DNA of 64,000 nucleotides, from positions 248,001 to 312,000 of the forward strand of contig NZ_JAGIAM010000002.1 in the NCBI RefSeq assembly GCF_017744835.1, written 5' to 3'. Positions within the stretch are counted from its first letter, which is position 1, and each line of letters opens with the position of its first letter. Below, piece by piece: positions 1-9,261 of this stretch. The stretch is from Sphingomonas sp. (GTDB lineage: Bacteria; Pseudomonadota; Alphaproteobacteria; Sphingomonadales; Sphingomonadaceae). A program made the position numbers and the translations under genes. The notes beneath the pieces are model-generated. The model was not told the DNA's origin, searched no databases, and was given only the letters and a program-made list of their open reading frames with translations.

Positions 1-853
1 GACCGGCACCGGTGCGGGCATGAAGCTTTTCTGCGCGGGCGTGGGCTCGCAGCACCCGGACATCGTCAACGCCTCGCGCCGGATCAAGAAGTCCGAATAC
101 GACACCTGCCAGTCGAATGGTGTCGGCGAGATCCAGGAAATCCAGATCGGCATCGACGGCATCGCGCTGGCCGAGAACAAGAACGGCCCGGGCCTGCACC
201 TCACTCGCAAGGACGTCTATCTGGCGCTGGCGGCGAACCCGGGCGGCAAGCCCAACACCGCCAGGACCTGGAAGGACGTCAACCCGGCGCTGCCCGCGGT
301 GCCGATCCAGATCTATGGTCCGCCCTCGACCAGCGGCACGCGCGACGCCTTCATCGAGCTGATCATGACTCCCGGCTGCGAGGCGGCGACGCCCGAGGTC
401 AAGGCGTTCAAGGACAGCGACAAGGAAAAGTTCGAGGCGCAGTGCGGCCGGCTTCGCGAGGACGGCGTCTATGTCGACAAGGGCGAGAACGACAATCTGA
501 TCGTCCAGAATCTTTCGACCAACCCGAATGCGATCGGGCTGTTCGGCTTTTCCTATCTGGAGGAGAATGCCGACAAGCTGGTCGGCGCGCCGGTGGACGG
601 CGTGACGCCCACCTATCAGACGATCGTCGACGGCAGCTATCCGGGCGCGCGGCCGCTGTTCATCTATGTGAAGAAGCGGCATCTGAAGGCCGTGCCGGGG
701 TTGTCCGAGTTCCTCGGCCAATATGTCGAGATGTGGGGCCCGAACGGCGAGTTGGTGAAGCGCGGGCTGATCGCGGCGCCGGACGCCATCCGCGCCGCCT
801 CCGCCGCGATCGTTGAGAAGGGCACGCCGCTCGACCCGGCGACGCTGCACTGA
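1..853 (+). CDS. pstS: Phosphate ABC transporter substrate-binding protein PstS (5' end outside window)
   Basis: Periplasmic phosphate-binding subunit of the PstSCAB importer. The frame is already open at the left edge (codons from base 2), so the signal peptide and N-terminal lobe lie upstream. The ATG at 20 is an internal Met: the residues before it (TGTGAG) continue the usual Gly-rich segment of the family. Visible PstS features are the run with NASRRIKKSEYDTC, a phosphate-site SGTRDAF segment near 330-350, and a C-terminal NAIGLFGFSY stretch. The stop is at 851-853 and pstC starts 16 bases later, so this is the first visible gene of a pst-pho operon. Identity is secure from motifs and context. 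Confidence 0.95.
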   Translation, partial: TGTGAGMKLFCAGVGSQHPDIVNASRRIKKSEYDTCQSNGVGEIQEIQIGIDGIALAENKNGPGLHLTRKDVYLALAANPGGKPNTARTWKDVNPALPAVPIQIYGPPSTSGTRDAFIELIMTPGCEAATPEVKAFKDSDKEKFEAQCGRLREDGVYVDKGENDNLIVQNLSTNPNAIGLFGFSYLEENADKLVGAPVDGVTPTYQTIVDGSYPGARPLFIYVKKRHLKAVPGLSEFLGQYVEMWGPNGELVKRGLIAAPDAIRAASAAIVEKGTPLDPATLH

Positions 854-869
854 TCGCGGAACCGCCGGC

Positions 870-2246
870 GTGAACCCGAGCACTCTCCTCTTCCTGGTCG
901 CGGGCCTGGGCCTGATCGGCTGGCTCGTGGGCCGCGCCCGCGCCACGCGCTTCGTCGCGACCGGCGCGGCGCGGCGGCACTCGCTGCCGGGCCAGCACGG
1001 CGTCTATGTCGCGATCTGGACGATCGTGCCGCCGCTGCTGTTCCTGCTCGCCTGGTCGATCCTCAGCCCGCAGCTGGTGACCCAGGCCGTGATGCGCGAG
1101 CCGGCCGCGATGGCACTGCCCGACTTCGGCTTCGAGCGCGCGGCGGCGCTGGCCGAGGCGCGCGTGCTCGCCGACGATCCGACGCGCGGCGCGTTCAACC
1201 CCGTCGCCGAGGAGCTCGCGCCCGCGATGCGATCGGCGCAGAATTTCTACGGCTGGATCGGCGCGATCGCAGCGATCGCCCTCGCCTTCGCCGGCGGCGC
1301 CTTCGCCTTCACCCGCGTCAAGCCCGCCTTCCGCGCGCGCAACCGCGTCGAGCGATCGGTGATGGTGCTGCTGCTCGTCGCGTCGCTGATCGCGATCCTC
1401 ACCACGCTGGGCATCTTCCTGTCGCTGCTGTGGGAATCGCTGCGCTTCTTCTCGATCGTCTCGCCGATCGACTTCCTGTTCGGCACCCATTGGAGCCCGC
1501 AGGTGATCAGCGCCACCGATCCCGGCGCGTCGCTGGGCGCAGTGCCGCTGTTCTGGGGCACCTTCTTCATCGGCGCCGTGATCGCGATGATCGTCGCCAT
1601 CCCGTTCGGGCTGATGAGCGCGATCTACCTGACGCAATATGCCCGCCCGGCGGTGCGCAGCTGGATGAAGCCGATCCTCGAGATCCTCGCCGGCGTGCCG
1701 ACCGTGGTCTATGGCTATTTCGCCGCGCTCACCGTCGCGCCGGCGATCCGCGACCTGGCGGTGAGCCTGGGCTACACCTATGCCTCGTCGGACAGCGCGC
1801 TCGCCGCCGGCTTGGTGATGGGCGTAATGATCATCCCCTTCGTCTCCTCGATGGCAGACGATTCGCTGGCCGCGGTGCCGCAGGCGATGCGCGACGGCAG
1901 CCTGGCGATGGGCGCCACCAAGTCCGAGACGATCTCCAAGGTGCTGGTTCCCGCGGCGCTCCCCGGCGTGGTCGCCGGCGTGCTGCTCGCGGTCAGCCGC
2001 GCGATCGGCGAGACGATGATCGTGGTGATGGCCGCCTCCGGCGCCGCCAACATCACGCTCAATCCCTTCGAGAGCACAACCACGGTCACCAAGCAGATCG
2101 TCGACCTGCTCACCGGCGAGGCCGAGTTCGACAGCCCGAAGACGCTCGCCGCCTTCGCGCTGGGGCTCACGCTGTTCGTCGTCACCCTTCTCCTCAACAT
2201 CGTCGCGCTCACCGTGGTGAAGCGCTACCGCGAGGCCTATGAGTAA
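870..2246 (+). CDS. pstC: Phosphate ABC transporter permease PstC
   Basis: Inner-membrane permease of the phosphate importer, about 458 residues. I chose the GTG at 870 because the protein then starts directly with a hydrophobic segment (NPSTLLFLVAGLGLIGWL). An upstream ATG at 813 would add a basic stretch encoded inside pstS. The C-terminal half carries the binding-protein-dependent permease domain, including the EAA-like loop around 1900-2000 (AMRDGSLAMGATKSETI). The long N-terminal region with extra membrane segments is common in alphaproteobacterial PstC. The gene overlaps pstA by 8 bases, suggesting translational coupling. Confidence 0.93.
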   Translation: MNPSTLLFLVAGLGLIGWLVGRARATRFVATGAARRHSLPGQHGVYVAIWTIVPPLLFLLAWSILSPQLVTQAVMREPAAMALPDFGFERAAALAEARVLADDPTRGAFNPVAEELAPAMRSAQNFYGWIGAIAAIALAFAGGAFAFTRVKPAFRARNRVERSVMVLLLVASLIAILTTLGIFLSLLWESLRFFSIVSPIDFLFGTHWSPQVISATDPGASLGAVPLFWGTFFIGAVIAMIVAIPFGLMSAIYLTQYARPAVRSWMKPILEILAGVPTVVYGYFAALTVAPAIRDLAVSLGYTYASSDSALAAGLVMGVMIIPFVSSMADDSLAAVPQAMRDGSLAMGATKSETISKVLVPAALPGVVAGVLLAVSRAIGETMIVVMAASGAANITLNPFESTTTVTKQIVDLLTGEAEFDSPKTLAAFALGLTLFVVTLLLNIVALTVVKRYREAYE

Positions 2247-3507
2247 GATCGTCCCCCTCGATCGCGCGCCGACCGACTGGAAGACGGAGGCGATGCAGCG
2301 GCGCATCCGCAAGCGCTATCGGCGCGAGCGGGTGTTCCATCTGCTCGGCATGGGCGCGGTGGTGCTCTCCGCCGCCTTCCTCGCCTTCCTGATCATCACC
2401 ATGGTGATCAGCGGCGCGCGCGGCTTCATGCGCACCGAAGTCGCGCTGCCGATCAATCTCGCGAGCGCCGGAATCAAGGTGCAGGCCGAGCAGCTCCACA
2501 CGCGCGGCGCCGATCTGGCGCTCGCCGGCGCGGGCCTCGAGAACAGCGTCAAGGCGGCCGCCGTCCAGGCGTTCGGCGAGGGCGGCGAGGAAGTGATCTC
2601 GGACAAGGCCTGGCTGGTCGTGCGCGACGCGATCAAGAACGATCCCAGCCTGCTGCGCCGCGCCGCAACGATCGACGTGCCGGTCTCGACCAAGATCGAC
2701 CAGGCCGCACGCGGCGACGGCACGCCCGAGGCCGAAGCGATCGTGGCGCGGCTCCAGAAGGGCGGCGCGCTGCGATCGGGCTTCAACCCCGACTTCCTGC
2801 GCAATGCCGATTCGACCGACCCGACCGCCGTGGGCATCTGGGGCGCGCTCAAGGGCTCGCTGCTGACGATGCTCGTCACGCTGCTGATCGCCTTCCCCGT
2901 GGGCGTGCTCTCGGCGATCTACCTCGAGGAATATGCGCCCAAGAACCGCTGGACCGACCTGATCGAAGTATCGATCAACAACCTGGCGGCGGTGCCCTCG
3001 ATCATCTTCGGTCTGCTCGGCCTGGCGGTGTTCCTGAGCTTCATGAACCTGCCGCGCTCGGCGCCTTTGGTGGGCGGGCTCACGCTCGCGCTGATGATCA
3101 TGCCGGTGATCGTCATCGCCGGGCGCAACGCGATCAAGGCCGTGCCGCCGTCGATCCGCGACGCGGCGCTGGGCATCGGCGCGAGCCGCATCCAGGTGGT
3201 GTTCCACCACGTGCTGCCGCTCGCGCTGCCGGGCATCCTCACCGGCACGATCATCGGCATGGCCCGCGCGCTGGGCGAGACGGCGCCGCTGCTGCTGATC
3301 GGCATGCGCGCCTTCATCGTCACGCCGCCGGGCGGGCTGATGGACCCCGCCACCGTACTCCCGGTCCAGATCTTCCTCTGGTCCGACGAAGTCAGCCGCG
3401 GCTTCATCGAGAAGACGAGCGCCGCGATCATCGTGCTGCTGGCGTTCCTGCTCGCCATGAACGGGCTCGCCATCTACCTCCGCAACAAATTCGAGACCCG
3501 TTGGTGA
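2239..3507 (+). CDS. pstA: Phosphate ABC transporter permease PstA
   Basis: Second inner-membrane permease of the phosphate importer, 422 residues. It has one N-terminal membrane segment (about residues 35-57), then a periplasmic insert of roughly 130 residues, then the permease domain starting near residue 190. The EAA-type loop is visible as [17 protein letters not shown] around 3150-3200. The N-terminal periplasmic insert makes it longer than the approximately 280-300 residues of enterobacterial PstA, as is usual in this class. It starts inside the end of pstC, and its TGA at 3505-3507 overlaps the ATG of pstB by one base. Confidence 0.93.
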   Translation: MSKIVPLDRAPTDWKTEAMQRRIRKRYRRERVFHLLGMGAVVLSAAFLAFLIITMVISGARGFMRTEVALPINLASAGIKVQAEQLHTRGADLALAGAGLENSVKAAAVQAFGEGGEEVISDKAWLVVRDAIKNDPSLLRRAATIDVPVSTKIDQAARGDGTPEAEAIVARLQKGGALRSGFNPDFLRNADSTDPTAVGIWGALKGSLLTMLVTLLIAFPVGVLSAIYLEEYAPKNRWTDLIEVSINNLAAVPSIIFGLLGLAVFLSFMNLPRSAPLVGGLTLALMIMPVIVIAGRNAIKAVPPSIRDAALGIGASRIQVVFHHVLPLALPGILTGTIIGMARALGETAPLLLIGMRAFIVTPPGGLMDPATVLPVQIFLWSDEVSRGFIEKTSAAIIVLLAFLLAMNGLAIYLRNKFETRW

Positions 3508-4283
3508 TGAACGACACCACTTCCCCCCAGCACAAGATGTCGGCGCGCGACGTGAGCGTCTTCTACGGCCAGAAACAGGCCGTGAAGAACGTCTCGATCG
3601 ACATCGACATGGACAAGGTCACTGCCTTCATCGGCCCGTCGGGCTGCGGCAAATCGACCTTCCTGCGCACGCTCAACCGCATGAACGACACCATCTCGAG
3701 CGCACGCGTCGAGGGTGAGATCACGCTGGACGGCGAGGACATCTACTCGCCCGACATGGACGTGGTGCAGCTGCGCGCGCGCGTGGGCATGGTGTTCCAG
3801 AAGCCGAACCCCTTCCCCAAGTCGATCTACGAAAACGTCGCCTATGGCCCGCGCATCCACGGGCTTGCGGGGTCCAAGTCCGACCTCGACGGCATCGTCG
3901 AGCGTTCGCTCAAGCGCGCGGGACTGTGGGACGAAGTCAAGGATCGGCTGAGCGACAGCGGCACTGCGCTTTCGGGCGGCCAGCAGCAGCGGCTGTGTAT
4001 TGCGCGCGCGATCGCGGTCGATCCCGAAGTGATCCTGATGGACGAGCCCGCATCGGCGCTCGACCCGATCGCAACCGCCAAGATCGAGGAGCTGATCCAC
4101 GAGCTGCGCGGCCGCTATGCGATCGTGATCGTCACCCACAACATGCAGCAGGCGGCACGCGTGTCGCAGCGCACGGCCTTTTTCCACCTGGGCAATCTGG
4201 TGGAATATGGCGACACCGATAATATCTTCACCGCGCCCCGTGAGGAGCGCACGAAAGACTATATCACCGGAAGGTACGGCTGA
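3507..4283 (+). CDS. pstB: Phosphate ABC transporter ATP-binding protein PstB
   Basis: Cytoplasmic ATPase that powers phosphate import, 258 residues. Walker A is GPSGCGKST, the ABC signature is LSGGQQQR and Walker B is [12 protein letters not shown], followed by the switch histidine in VIVTHNMQQ. The start is the ATG at 3507, which overlaps the pstA stop (TGATG). A TTG at 3501 is in frame but would only add two residues. The stop overlaps the phoU start in the same TGATG arrangement, so pstA, pstB and phoU are probably translated in sequence. Confidence 0.96.
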   Translation: MNDTTSPQHKMSARDVSVFYGQKQAVKNVSIDIDMDKVTAFIGPSGCGKSTFLRTLNRMNDTISSARVEGEITLDGEDIYSPDMDVVQLRARVGMVFQKPNPFPKSIYENVAYGPRIHGLAGSKSDLDGIVERSLKRAGLWDEVKDRLSDSGTALSGGQQQRLCIARAIAVDPEVILMDEPASALDPIATAKIEELIHELRGRYAIVIVTHNMQQAARVSQRTAFFHLGNLVEYGDTDNIFTAPREERTKDYITGRYG

Positions 4284-4984
4284 TGACGAGCGGCCATGAG
4301 CATACGGTCAAGGCATTCGACCAGGACATTGGCCAGCTCCGCGGGCTTATCTCGCAGATGGGCGGGCTCGCCGAACAGGCCATCCAGGAGGCGATGCAGG
4401 CGCTCCAGCGCGGCGACACCACGCTCGCCAAGCAGGTCCGCAGCGACGACAAGCGCATCGATGCGATCGAGGCGGAGATCGAGAAGCTGGTCGTCCGGCT
4501 GATCGCGCTCCGCGCGCCGATGGCGGACGATCTTCGGGAAGTGATTGCAGCGCTTAAGATTGCGGCGGTGATCGAGCGGATCGGCGACTATGCCAAGAAC
4601 ATCGCCAAGCGCGTGCCGATGATCCACACCGAAGGCGAGGACCGGATCGAGGCGATCTCGCTCCTGCCTGCGATGGCGCAGCTCGCCAGCGACATGGTGC
4701 ACGACGCGCTCAACGCCTTTTCGGCGCGCGATGCGGCGGCCGCGGACGCGGTGTGCAAGCGCGACAAGTCGCTCGACGATTTCTACGACAGCATCTTCCG
4801 TTCGCTCGTGACCTTCATGGTCGAGAACCCGCGCACGATCAGCCAGGTCGCGCACCTGCTGTTCGTCGCCAAGAACCTGGAGAGGATCGGCGACCACGCG
4901 ACCAACGTCGCCGAGATGGTCTATTTCGCCGCCACCGGCCGCTATCTCGCCGACAGCGAGCCCGGCGACATCCAGGAAAGCTGA
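4283..4984 (+). CDS. phoU: Phosphate signalling regulator PhoU
   Basis: Cytoplasmic helical-bundle protein that links PstSCAB activity to PhoR/PhoB signalling; 233 residues, the usual size. The two PhoU repeats are visible. The first carries RSDDKRIDAIEAEIEKL followed by LRAPMADDLREV. The second has LVTFMVENPRTI and then AKNLERIGDHATNVAEMV, the metal-binding E-x3-D signature. It overlaps pstB by one base and lies 9 bases before phoB. Confidence 0.95.
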   Translation: MTSGHEHTVKAFDQDIGQLRGLISQMGGLAEQAIQEAMQALQRGDTTLAKQVRSDDKRIDAIEAEIEKLVVRLIALRAPMADDLREVIAALKIAAVIERIGDYAKNIAKRVPMIHTEGEDRIEAISLLPAMAQLASDMVHDALNAFSARDAAAADAVCKRDKSLDDFYDSIFRSLVTFMVENPRTISQVAHLLFVAKNLERIGDHATNVAEMVYFAATGRYLADSEPGDIQES

Positions 4985-4993
4985 GGAGCAGAT

Positions 4994-5686
4994 ATGGCCC
5001 GAGTGAAGATGCTGCTGGTCGAGGACGACCCCGCGATCGCCGAGCTCGTCACCTGGCACTTCAAGCGCGAGGACTACGAGGTCAAGCACACCCCCGACGG
5101 CGAGGAAGCGCTGCTGCTCGCCAAGGAAGCGACTCCCGACATCGTGCTGCTCGACTGGATGGTCGAGGGGCTTTCGGGGATCGAAGTGTGCCGGCGCCTG
5201 CGCCGCATGACCGAGACCGCCAATATCCCGATCATCATGCTCACCGCACGCGGCGAGGAAGAGGATCGCGTGCGCGGGCTCGAGACCGGCGCGGACGATT
5301 ACGTCACCAAGCCCTTCAGCCCGCGCGAGCTGGTGGCGCGCGTCGGCGCGGTGCTGCGGCGCGTGCGCCCGGCGCTGGCCGGCGAGGCGCTGACCTATGC
5401 CGACATCGAGATGGACACGGTCGGCCACAAGGTGCGGCGCGGCGGCGACGTGATCTCGCTCGGGCCCACCGAGTTCCGGCTGCTCAAGCACTTCCTCGAG
5501 CATCCCGGCTGGGTCTTCTCCCGCGAGCGGCTGCTCGACGCCGTCTGGGGGCATGATTCGGACATCGAATCGCGCACCGTCGACGTCCACATCCGCCGGC
5601 TGCGCAAGGCGATCAACCACGGCGACCGGCCCGACATCATCCGCACGGTCCGCTCGGCGGGCTACGCGCTCGATTCGGGTAACTGA
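4994..5686 (+). CDS. phoB: Phosphate regulon response regulator PhoB
   Basis: OmpR/PhoB-family DNA-binding response regulator, 230 residues. The receiver domain has the acidic pair E10-D11-D12, phosphoacceptor D54 (in IVLLDWMVEG), the conserved Thr in IIMLTARGEEED and the Lys in DDYVTKPF. The C-terminal winged helix ends with the SRTVDVHIRRLRKAI segment. An RBS-like GAGGAG lies about 7 bases before the ATG. No phoR sensor kinase is present downstream, so it is either left of the window or elsewhere. Confidence 0.94.
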   Translation: MARVKMLLVEDDPAIAELVTWHFKREDYEVKHTPDGEEALLLAKEATPDIVLLDWMVEGLSGIEVCRRLRRMTETANIPIIMLTARGEEEDRVRGLETGADDYVTKPFSPRELVARVGAVLRRVRPALAGEALTYADIEMDTVGHKVRRGGDVISLGPTEFRLLKHFLEHPGWVFSRERLLDAVWGHDSDIESRTVDVHIRRLRKAINHGDRPDIIRTVRSAGYALDSGN

Positions 5687-5771
5687 CGCCGTCAGGAGAA
5701 AAACCGGGGCTCCTGCGTTGCCAACACGCGCGCGAACGAAGCGCACGTACAGCAATTCGGGAGACCAACCG

Positions 5772-6191
5772 ATGAAGCTCATTGCCTTGGCGGCCGCGCT
5801 TGCGATCAGCGGCACTGCGATTGCGCAGGAAACGCCGCAGCAGACCCCGCCGCCCGCCGAGCCGACCACTCCGGGCCAGGACACCACCCAGCCCGAGACC
5901 GGCACCACCGGCGCCGGAACCGCTACCGACCCCGGAGCGACGCCTCCGGCGATGCCCACGACCACCCAGGCGCCGACGGCCGCGGCTCCGGGCGAGACGC
6001 CGCGCGGCGGCTTCGCCCCGACCTGGTCGCCGTTCAGCACCGGCGCGCCGCCGGCACCCGGCCAGCAGGTGATCTTCGCGCCGTCGAAGTCGCCGAACGA
6101 GGCCTTCCCGCCCCCGGCGCCGCTCGCTCACTATCCGTACTGCAAGCGCGGCCAGTACACCGGCTGCATGCAGCGCGGCGAACGGCGCTGA
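5772..6191 (+). CDS. Secreted Pro/Thr/Ala-rich protein with C-terminal Cys pair
   Basis: 139-residue protein of unknown function. A clear Sec signal (MKLIALAAALAISGTAIAQ) is followed by about 60 low-complexity Pro/Thr/Gly residues and then a compact tail HYPYCKRGQYTGCMQRGERR with two cysteines. I chose the ATG at 5772; the longer upstream reading frame runs out of phoB and is a shadow. The next gene encodes a relative with the same architecture and a matching tail (YPPC...CRQRG). The low-complexity part is probably disordered and periplasmic. Function is not inferable. Confidence 0.75.
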   Translation: MKLIALAAALAISGTAIAQETPQQTPPPAEPTTPGQDTTQPETGTTGAGTATDPGATPPAMPTTTQAPTAAAPGETPRGGFAPTWSPFSTGAPPAPGQQVIFAPSKSPNEAFPPPAPLAHYPYCKRGQYTGCMQRGERR

Positions 6192-6219
6192 GACGAAAGC
6201 CTTCGCCAGCAAGGCGAAC

Positions 6220-6251
6220 CGTGCCGGGAGCGCAACATCTCTCCCGGCACG
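6220..6251 (+). terminator. Perfect 11-bp hairpin between the two Pro-rich genes
   Basis: CGTGCCGGGAG (6220-6230) pairs exactly with CTCCCGGCACG (6241-6251) around a 10-base loop. There is no T-tract after it, so it may be a weak terminator or a 3'-end stabiliser rather than a classic intrinsic terminator. Confidence 0.5.
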
Positions 6252-6298
6252 GGCGTTGATGCGTGTGCAGGGGATGGCACTCGCACAAGGATACGCGA

Positions 6299-6643
6299 AT
6301 GAAATGGATGATCATGGCGGCGGCGCTCGCGATCGGCGGCACTGCCGCGGCGCAGGACGTGCCCGCCACGCAGGACCAGCAGACGCCCCCTACCGAAACG
6401 ACGACGCCTCCGCCGGCTGACCCTGCGGCGCCGCCGGCACCGGCCGATCCGGCGACGCAGGCCACTCCGCCCGCAGCCCCCGACGCGGCGCCGCCCGCGA
6501 CTCCGCCGGCACCGCCGCCTCCGCCCCCGGCTCCGGACGCCACTGCGGCCACGTCCCCGGCCCCGCCGCTTCCGGCGCCGCACGACTATCCGCCCTGCTC
6601 CAAGACCGTGAAGGACCAGTGCCGCCAGCGCGGCGGCCGCTGA
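6299..6643 (+). CDS. Secreted Pro-rich protein, paralogue of the preceding gene
   Basis: 114-residue protein. A signal peptide (MKWMIMAAALAIGGTAAAQ) is followed by an almost pure Pro/Ala/Thr/Asp linker and the tail HDYPPCSKTVKDQCRQRGGR. Signal and tail both resemble those of the gene just upstream, while the linkers differ, which suggests a tandem duplication with rapid linker change. The ATG at 6299 was chosen for the signal peptide; the frame extends 36 bases further up without a better start. Function unknown; probably periplasmic or envelope-associated. Confidence 0.75.
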   Translation: MKWMIMAAALAIGGTAAAQDVPATQDQQTPPTETTTPPPADPAAPPAPADPATQATPPAAPDAAPPATPPAPPPPPPAPDATAATSPAPPLPAPHDYPPCSKTVKDQCRQRGGR

Positions 6644-6656
6644 TCCCCGGCCGACC

Positions 6657-6684
6657 CGGCGGAGGCGCTTTGCCGCTTCCGCCG
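6657..6684 (+). terminator. Hairpin after the Pro-rich gene
   Basis: CGGCGGAGGCG (6657-6667) and CGCTTCCGCCG (6674-6684) form an 11-bp stem with one G-T pair and a 6-base loop, just after the stop at 6643. No strong T-tract follows; termination is likely but not certain. Confidence 0.45.
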
Positions 6685-6734
6685 GAGCCCTTCCCGCCCT
6701 AGGGATCTCCGGGGATTTGCCGGGAGGGCCTTGA

Positions 6735-7625
6735 ATGACCATCAGTTTCCAGGATCGCGTGGCGATCGTCACCGGCGCGGGCGGCGGGATCGGCCGCGGC
6801 TATGCGCTCGAGCTGGCGCGGCGCGGTGCGCGCGTGGTGGTCAACGATCTGGGCGGCGCGCGCGACGGCACCGGCCAGTCCGATGCCGCGCTCAAGGTGG
6901 TCGAGGAAATCGAAGCCGCCGGCGGCGAGGCGATGGCCGATGGCGGCAACGTCACCGACTATGGCCAGATGGTCGCGATGGTCGAGGCCGCCAAGGCGCG
7001 CTGGGGCCGAGTGGATATCCTGATCAACAACGCCGGCGTGCTGCGCGACAAGAGCTTCGCCAAGATGGAGCCCGAGGACTTCGAATTCGTCGTCCGGGTG
7101 CACCTGATCGGCTCGGCCAATGCGACGCGCGCCGTGTGGGAGACGATGCGCGCGCAGAATTACGGCCGCATCCTGATGACCGCCTCCTCGACCGGGCTCT
7201 ACGGCAATTTCGGGCAGGCGAATTACGGCGCGGCCAAGCTGGGACTGGCGGGGCTCGCCAAGACGCTTCACCTCGAGGGCGCGAAATACGGCATCCGCGT
7301 CAACACCATCGCGCCGGTGGCCGGCACGCGCATGACCGAGGACATCTTCCCCGAGGCCGCCTTCGCGGTGTTCAAGCCCGAGAGCGTGGCGCCGGCCGCG
7401 CTGTTCCTGGTCTCCGAGGATGCGCCGAGCAACATGATCCTGGGCGCGGGCGGCGGCGTGGTGCAGGCCGCCTATGTGACGCTCACCGCCGGCGCGAAGC
7501 TCGACGAGCTCACGCCCGAGAGCGTCGCGGCGCAGTGGAGCGAGATTATCGATCGCAGCGGCGAGACCGTGCCGGGATCGGGGGCGGAGCAGACCATGGC
7601 GATCCTCCAGCGGCTGCAGCGCTAG
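6735..7625 (+). CDS. SDR-family oxidoreductase of the (3R)-hydroxyacyl-CoA dehydrogenase type
   Basis: NAD(P)-dependent short-chain dehydrogenase, 296 residues. The Rossmann motif is TGAGGGIG near residue 14, followed by [12 protein letters not shown], a segment typical of the dehydrogenase domain of peroxisomal multifunctional enzyme type 2 and its bacterial relatives. NNAG, a catalytic Ser in MTASS, and Y164-x3-K168 are present. The C-terminal extension of about 50 residues beyond a standard SDR also fits that subgroup. The likely role is oxidation of 3-hydroxyacyl-CoA or a related CoA thioester, but the substrate cannot be read from sequence. It stands alone between two hairpins. Confidence 0.8.
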   Translation: MTISFQDRVAIVTGAGGGIGRGYALELARRGARVVVNDLGGARDGTGQSDAALKVVEEIEAAGGEAMADGGNVTDYGQMVAMVEAAKARWGRVDILINNAGVLRDKSFAKMEPEDFEFVVRVHLIGSANATRAVWETMRAQNYGRILMTASSTGLYGNFGQANYGAAKLGLAGLAKTLHLEGAKYGIRVNTIAPVAGTRMTEDIFPEAAFAVFKPESVAPAALFLVSEDAPSNMILGAGGGVVQAAYVTLTAGAKLDELTPESVAAQWSEIIDRSGETVPGSGAEQTMAILQRLQR

Positions 7626-7698
7626 CCGATCCGTCTTACCGTATTGCATCAATAATACACTGGTGCTAGCCTCCCCGGCAACAGGAGGAGGATTGCGC

Positions 7699-8817
7699 AT
7701 GTACAGCGAAAGCGACCTGGCGAATGCCGTGGAGGCGGGAGTGCTCTCCCCCGACGCCGCAGCCGCGTTCCGCAACCATGTGGCGGCAGGGCGATCGACG
7801 CCCACCGTCGACGAGGAGCATTTCCGGCTGCTCACCGGGTTCAACGACATCTTCGTCGCGATCGCCGCGGCGCTGATTCTGGTCGCCATGGGCTGGATCG
7901 GCTTCTACATCGGCGCGAAGATCATGGATCTCGACGCGATCCAGGGCCCGCGCCAGGTAGGCGTGGCGACGGCGATCGGCGGCTTCATGGTCGCAGGCAC
8001 GAGCTGGCTGCTCGCCGAATATTTCACCAAGCGCCGCCGCATGGCGCTGCCGAGCATATTGCTGCTGATCGGCTTCGCAGGCGGCTTCTTCGCCGGGCTG
8101 GGTGCTGTGTTCGGCGCCAATGCGCCCTGGCTCGCCGAGCTGTTCGGCGCGACCACCGAGCTGCAGGAGCGCCAGCTCGCCGGCGCCTGCGCCGCGATCG
8201 TCGGCGTGGCGACGGCGGGCGTGACCTGGCTCCACTGGCGGCGCTTCATGGTGCCGATCACCGTCGCGGTGGGCGCGCTGTCGCTCGTCGCAGTCGGCGT
8301 GGGGCTGGTCACGGCGCTCGTGCCGGCCTCGCAGGAGCTGGTCAATCCGATGCTGCTGGCATGCGGCGTGCTGGTCTTCGCCTTCGCGATGCACTGGGAC
8401 ATGTCGGACCGCGAGCGCCGGACGCGCCGCTCGGACGTCGCCTTCTGGCTGCACCTGGGCGCCGCACCGCTGATCGCGCACCCGGTCTTCCACATGCTCG
8501 GCGTGTTCGAGGGCCAGATCGGCGCGCCGATGGCCGCGCTGGTGCTCGCGCTCTACGTCGCCTTCGCCTTCGTGGCGCTGGCGGTCGACCGGCGCGCGCT
8601 GCTCGTGTCGAGCCTCGTCTATGTGCTCTGGGCGATGTACGCGCTGTTCGAGAAGAGCGGCGCGGTGGAGCTGGCGGCGGCGCTCACTGCGCTGGTGATC
8701 GGATCGGCGCTGCTCACCCTCTCGGCCTTCTGGCAGCCGATGCGGCGGAGCGTGGTGGGGCTGCTCGGCAGCTTCGAGGATCGCCTGCCGCCGACGCGGC
8801 AAGTGGCGGTGGCCTGA
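7699..8817 (+). CDS. Polytopic inner-membrane protein of unknown function
   Basis: 372 residues. A soluble N-terminus of about 60 residues is followed by about ten hydrophobic segments. The N-terminal helical region (SESDLANAVEAGVLSPDAAAAF) resembles the short domain found before membrane segments in DUF2157-like proteins, but I cannot assign a family firmly. The start is the ATG at 7699 behind a strong AGGAGGAG ribosome-binding site at 7683-7690; the longer frame from 7663 lacks one. The gene is monocistronic and ends before a strong terminator at 8884. Confidence 0.75.
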   Translation: MYSESDLANAVEAGVLSPDAAAAFRNHVAAGRSTPTVDEEHFRLLTGFNDIFVAIAAALILVAMGWIGFYIGAKIMDLDAIQGPRQVGVATAIGGFMVAGTSWLLAEYFTKRRRMALPSILLLIGFAGGFFAGLGAVFGANAPWLAELFGATTELQERQLAGACAAIVGVATAGVTWLHWRRFMVPITVAVGALSLVAVGVGLVTALVPASQELVNPMLLACGVLVFAFAMHWDMSDRERRTRRSDVAFWLHLGAAPLIAHPVFHMLGVFEGQIGAPMAALVLALYVAFAFVALAVDRRALLVSSLVYVLWAMYALFEKSGAVELAAALTALVIGSALLTLSAFWQPMRRSVVGLLGSFEDRLPPTRQVAVA

Positions 8818-8883
8818 ACCCGAAAGGCTTCCCCCGCTGGGGGGCAGCCGGGGAGGGGTCGACGCCCCTCGGCCTCTCCCCTG

Positions 8884-8909
8884 CCCCTCCCGCTTGCGGG
8901 AGGGGTTTT
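8884..8909 (+). terminator. Intrinsic terminator
   Basis: CCCCTCCCGC (8884-8893) and GCGGGAGGGG (8896-8905) form a very stable stem followed by TTTT. It ends the transcript of the membrane protein and lies between convergent genes. Confidence 0.75.
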
Positions 8910-8910
8910 G

Positions 8911-9249
8911 CTATTCCCCGACCAGTTTGAGCAGGCGTCGCTCGACCGGGGCGAGCACCGGGCCGAGCTCATGGCCGCGCTTGAGGATCATGCCCGCCTC
9001 GTTCACCAGCGCCCACATGCCCTGGCGGTTGCGCAGCGCGGGGCGCTTCTCGATCCGGTATTCGGGACGCTCGGCGGTGCGGCGGAAGGCGGCGAAGATC
9101 GCGGCATCCTGGCCGAGCTGGATCGCGTAATCCCTCCAGTGGCCGGCCGCGACCATGCGGCCGTAGAGGTCGAGGATGCGCGTGAGCTCGATGCGCTCGA
9201 AACCGACCTGCGACGGGCGGCCGATCGGGAACGGGGTGACGGTTCCCAT
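8911..9249 (-). CDS. DUF2794 domain protein
   Basis: 112-residue conserved protein of unknown function, recognised as the alphaproteobacterial DUF2794 family by its size and by FERIELTRILDLYGRMVAAG and the RGHELGPVLAPVERRLLKLV end. No signal peptide or membrane segment, so cytoplasmic. It starts 12 bases after the stop of cysE and is probably co-transcribed with it. Confidence 0.8.
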   Translation of the reverse strand: MGTVTPFPIGRPSQVGFERIELTRILDLYGRMVAAGHWRDYAIQLGQDAAIFAAFRRTAERPEYRIEKRPALRNRQGMWALVNEAGMILKRGHELGPVLAPVERRLLKLVGE

Positions 9250-9261
9250 CAGGCTGGCGAC

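Noticed and set aside
20-853. ATG at 20 as the start of pstS
   Set aside because: The frame is open to the window edge, and the residues before the ATG fit the PstS family. The true start is outside.
660-2312. 550-codon minus-strand ORF opposite pstC
   Set aside because: Antisense of a membrane-protein gene; His/Arg/Asp-rich shadow.
5553-5771. N-terminal extension of the first Pro-rich protein into phoB
   Set aside because: The extension is an out-of-frame reading of phoB, and the signal peptide begins at 5772.
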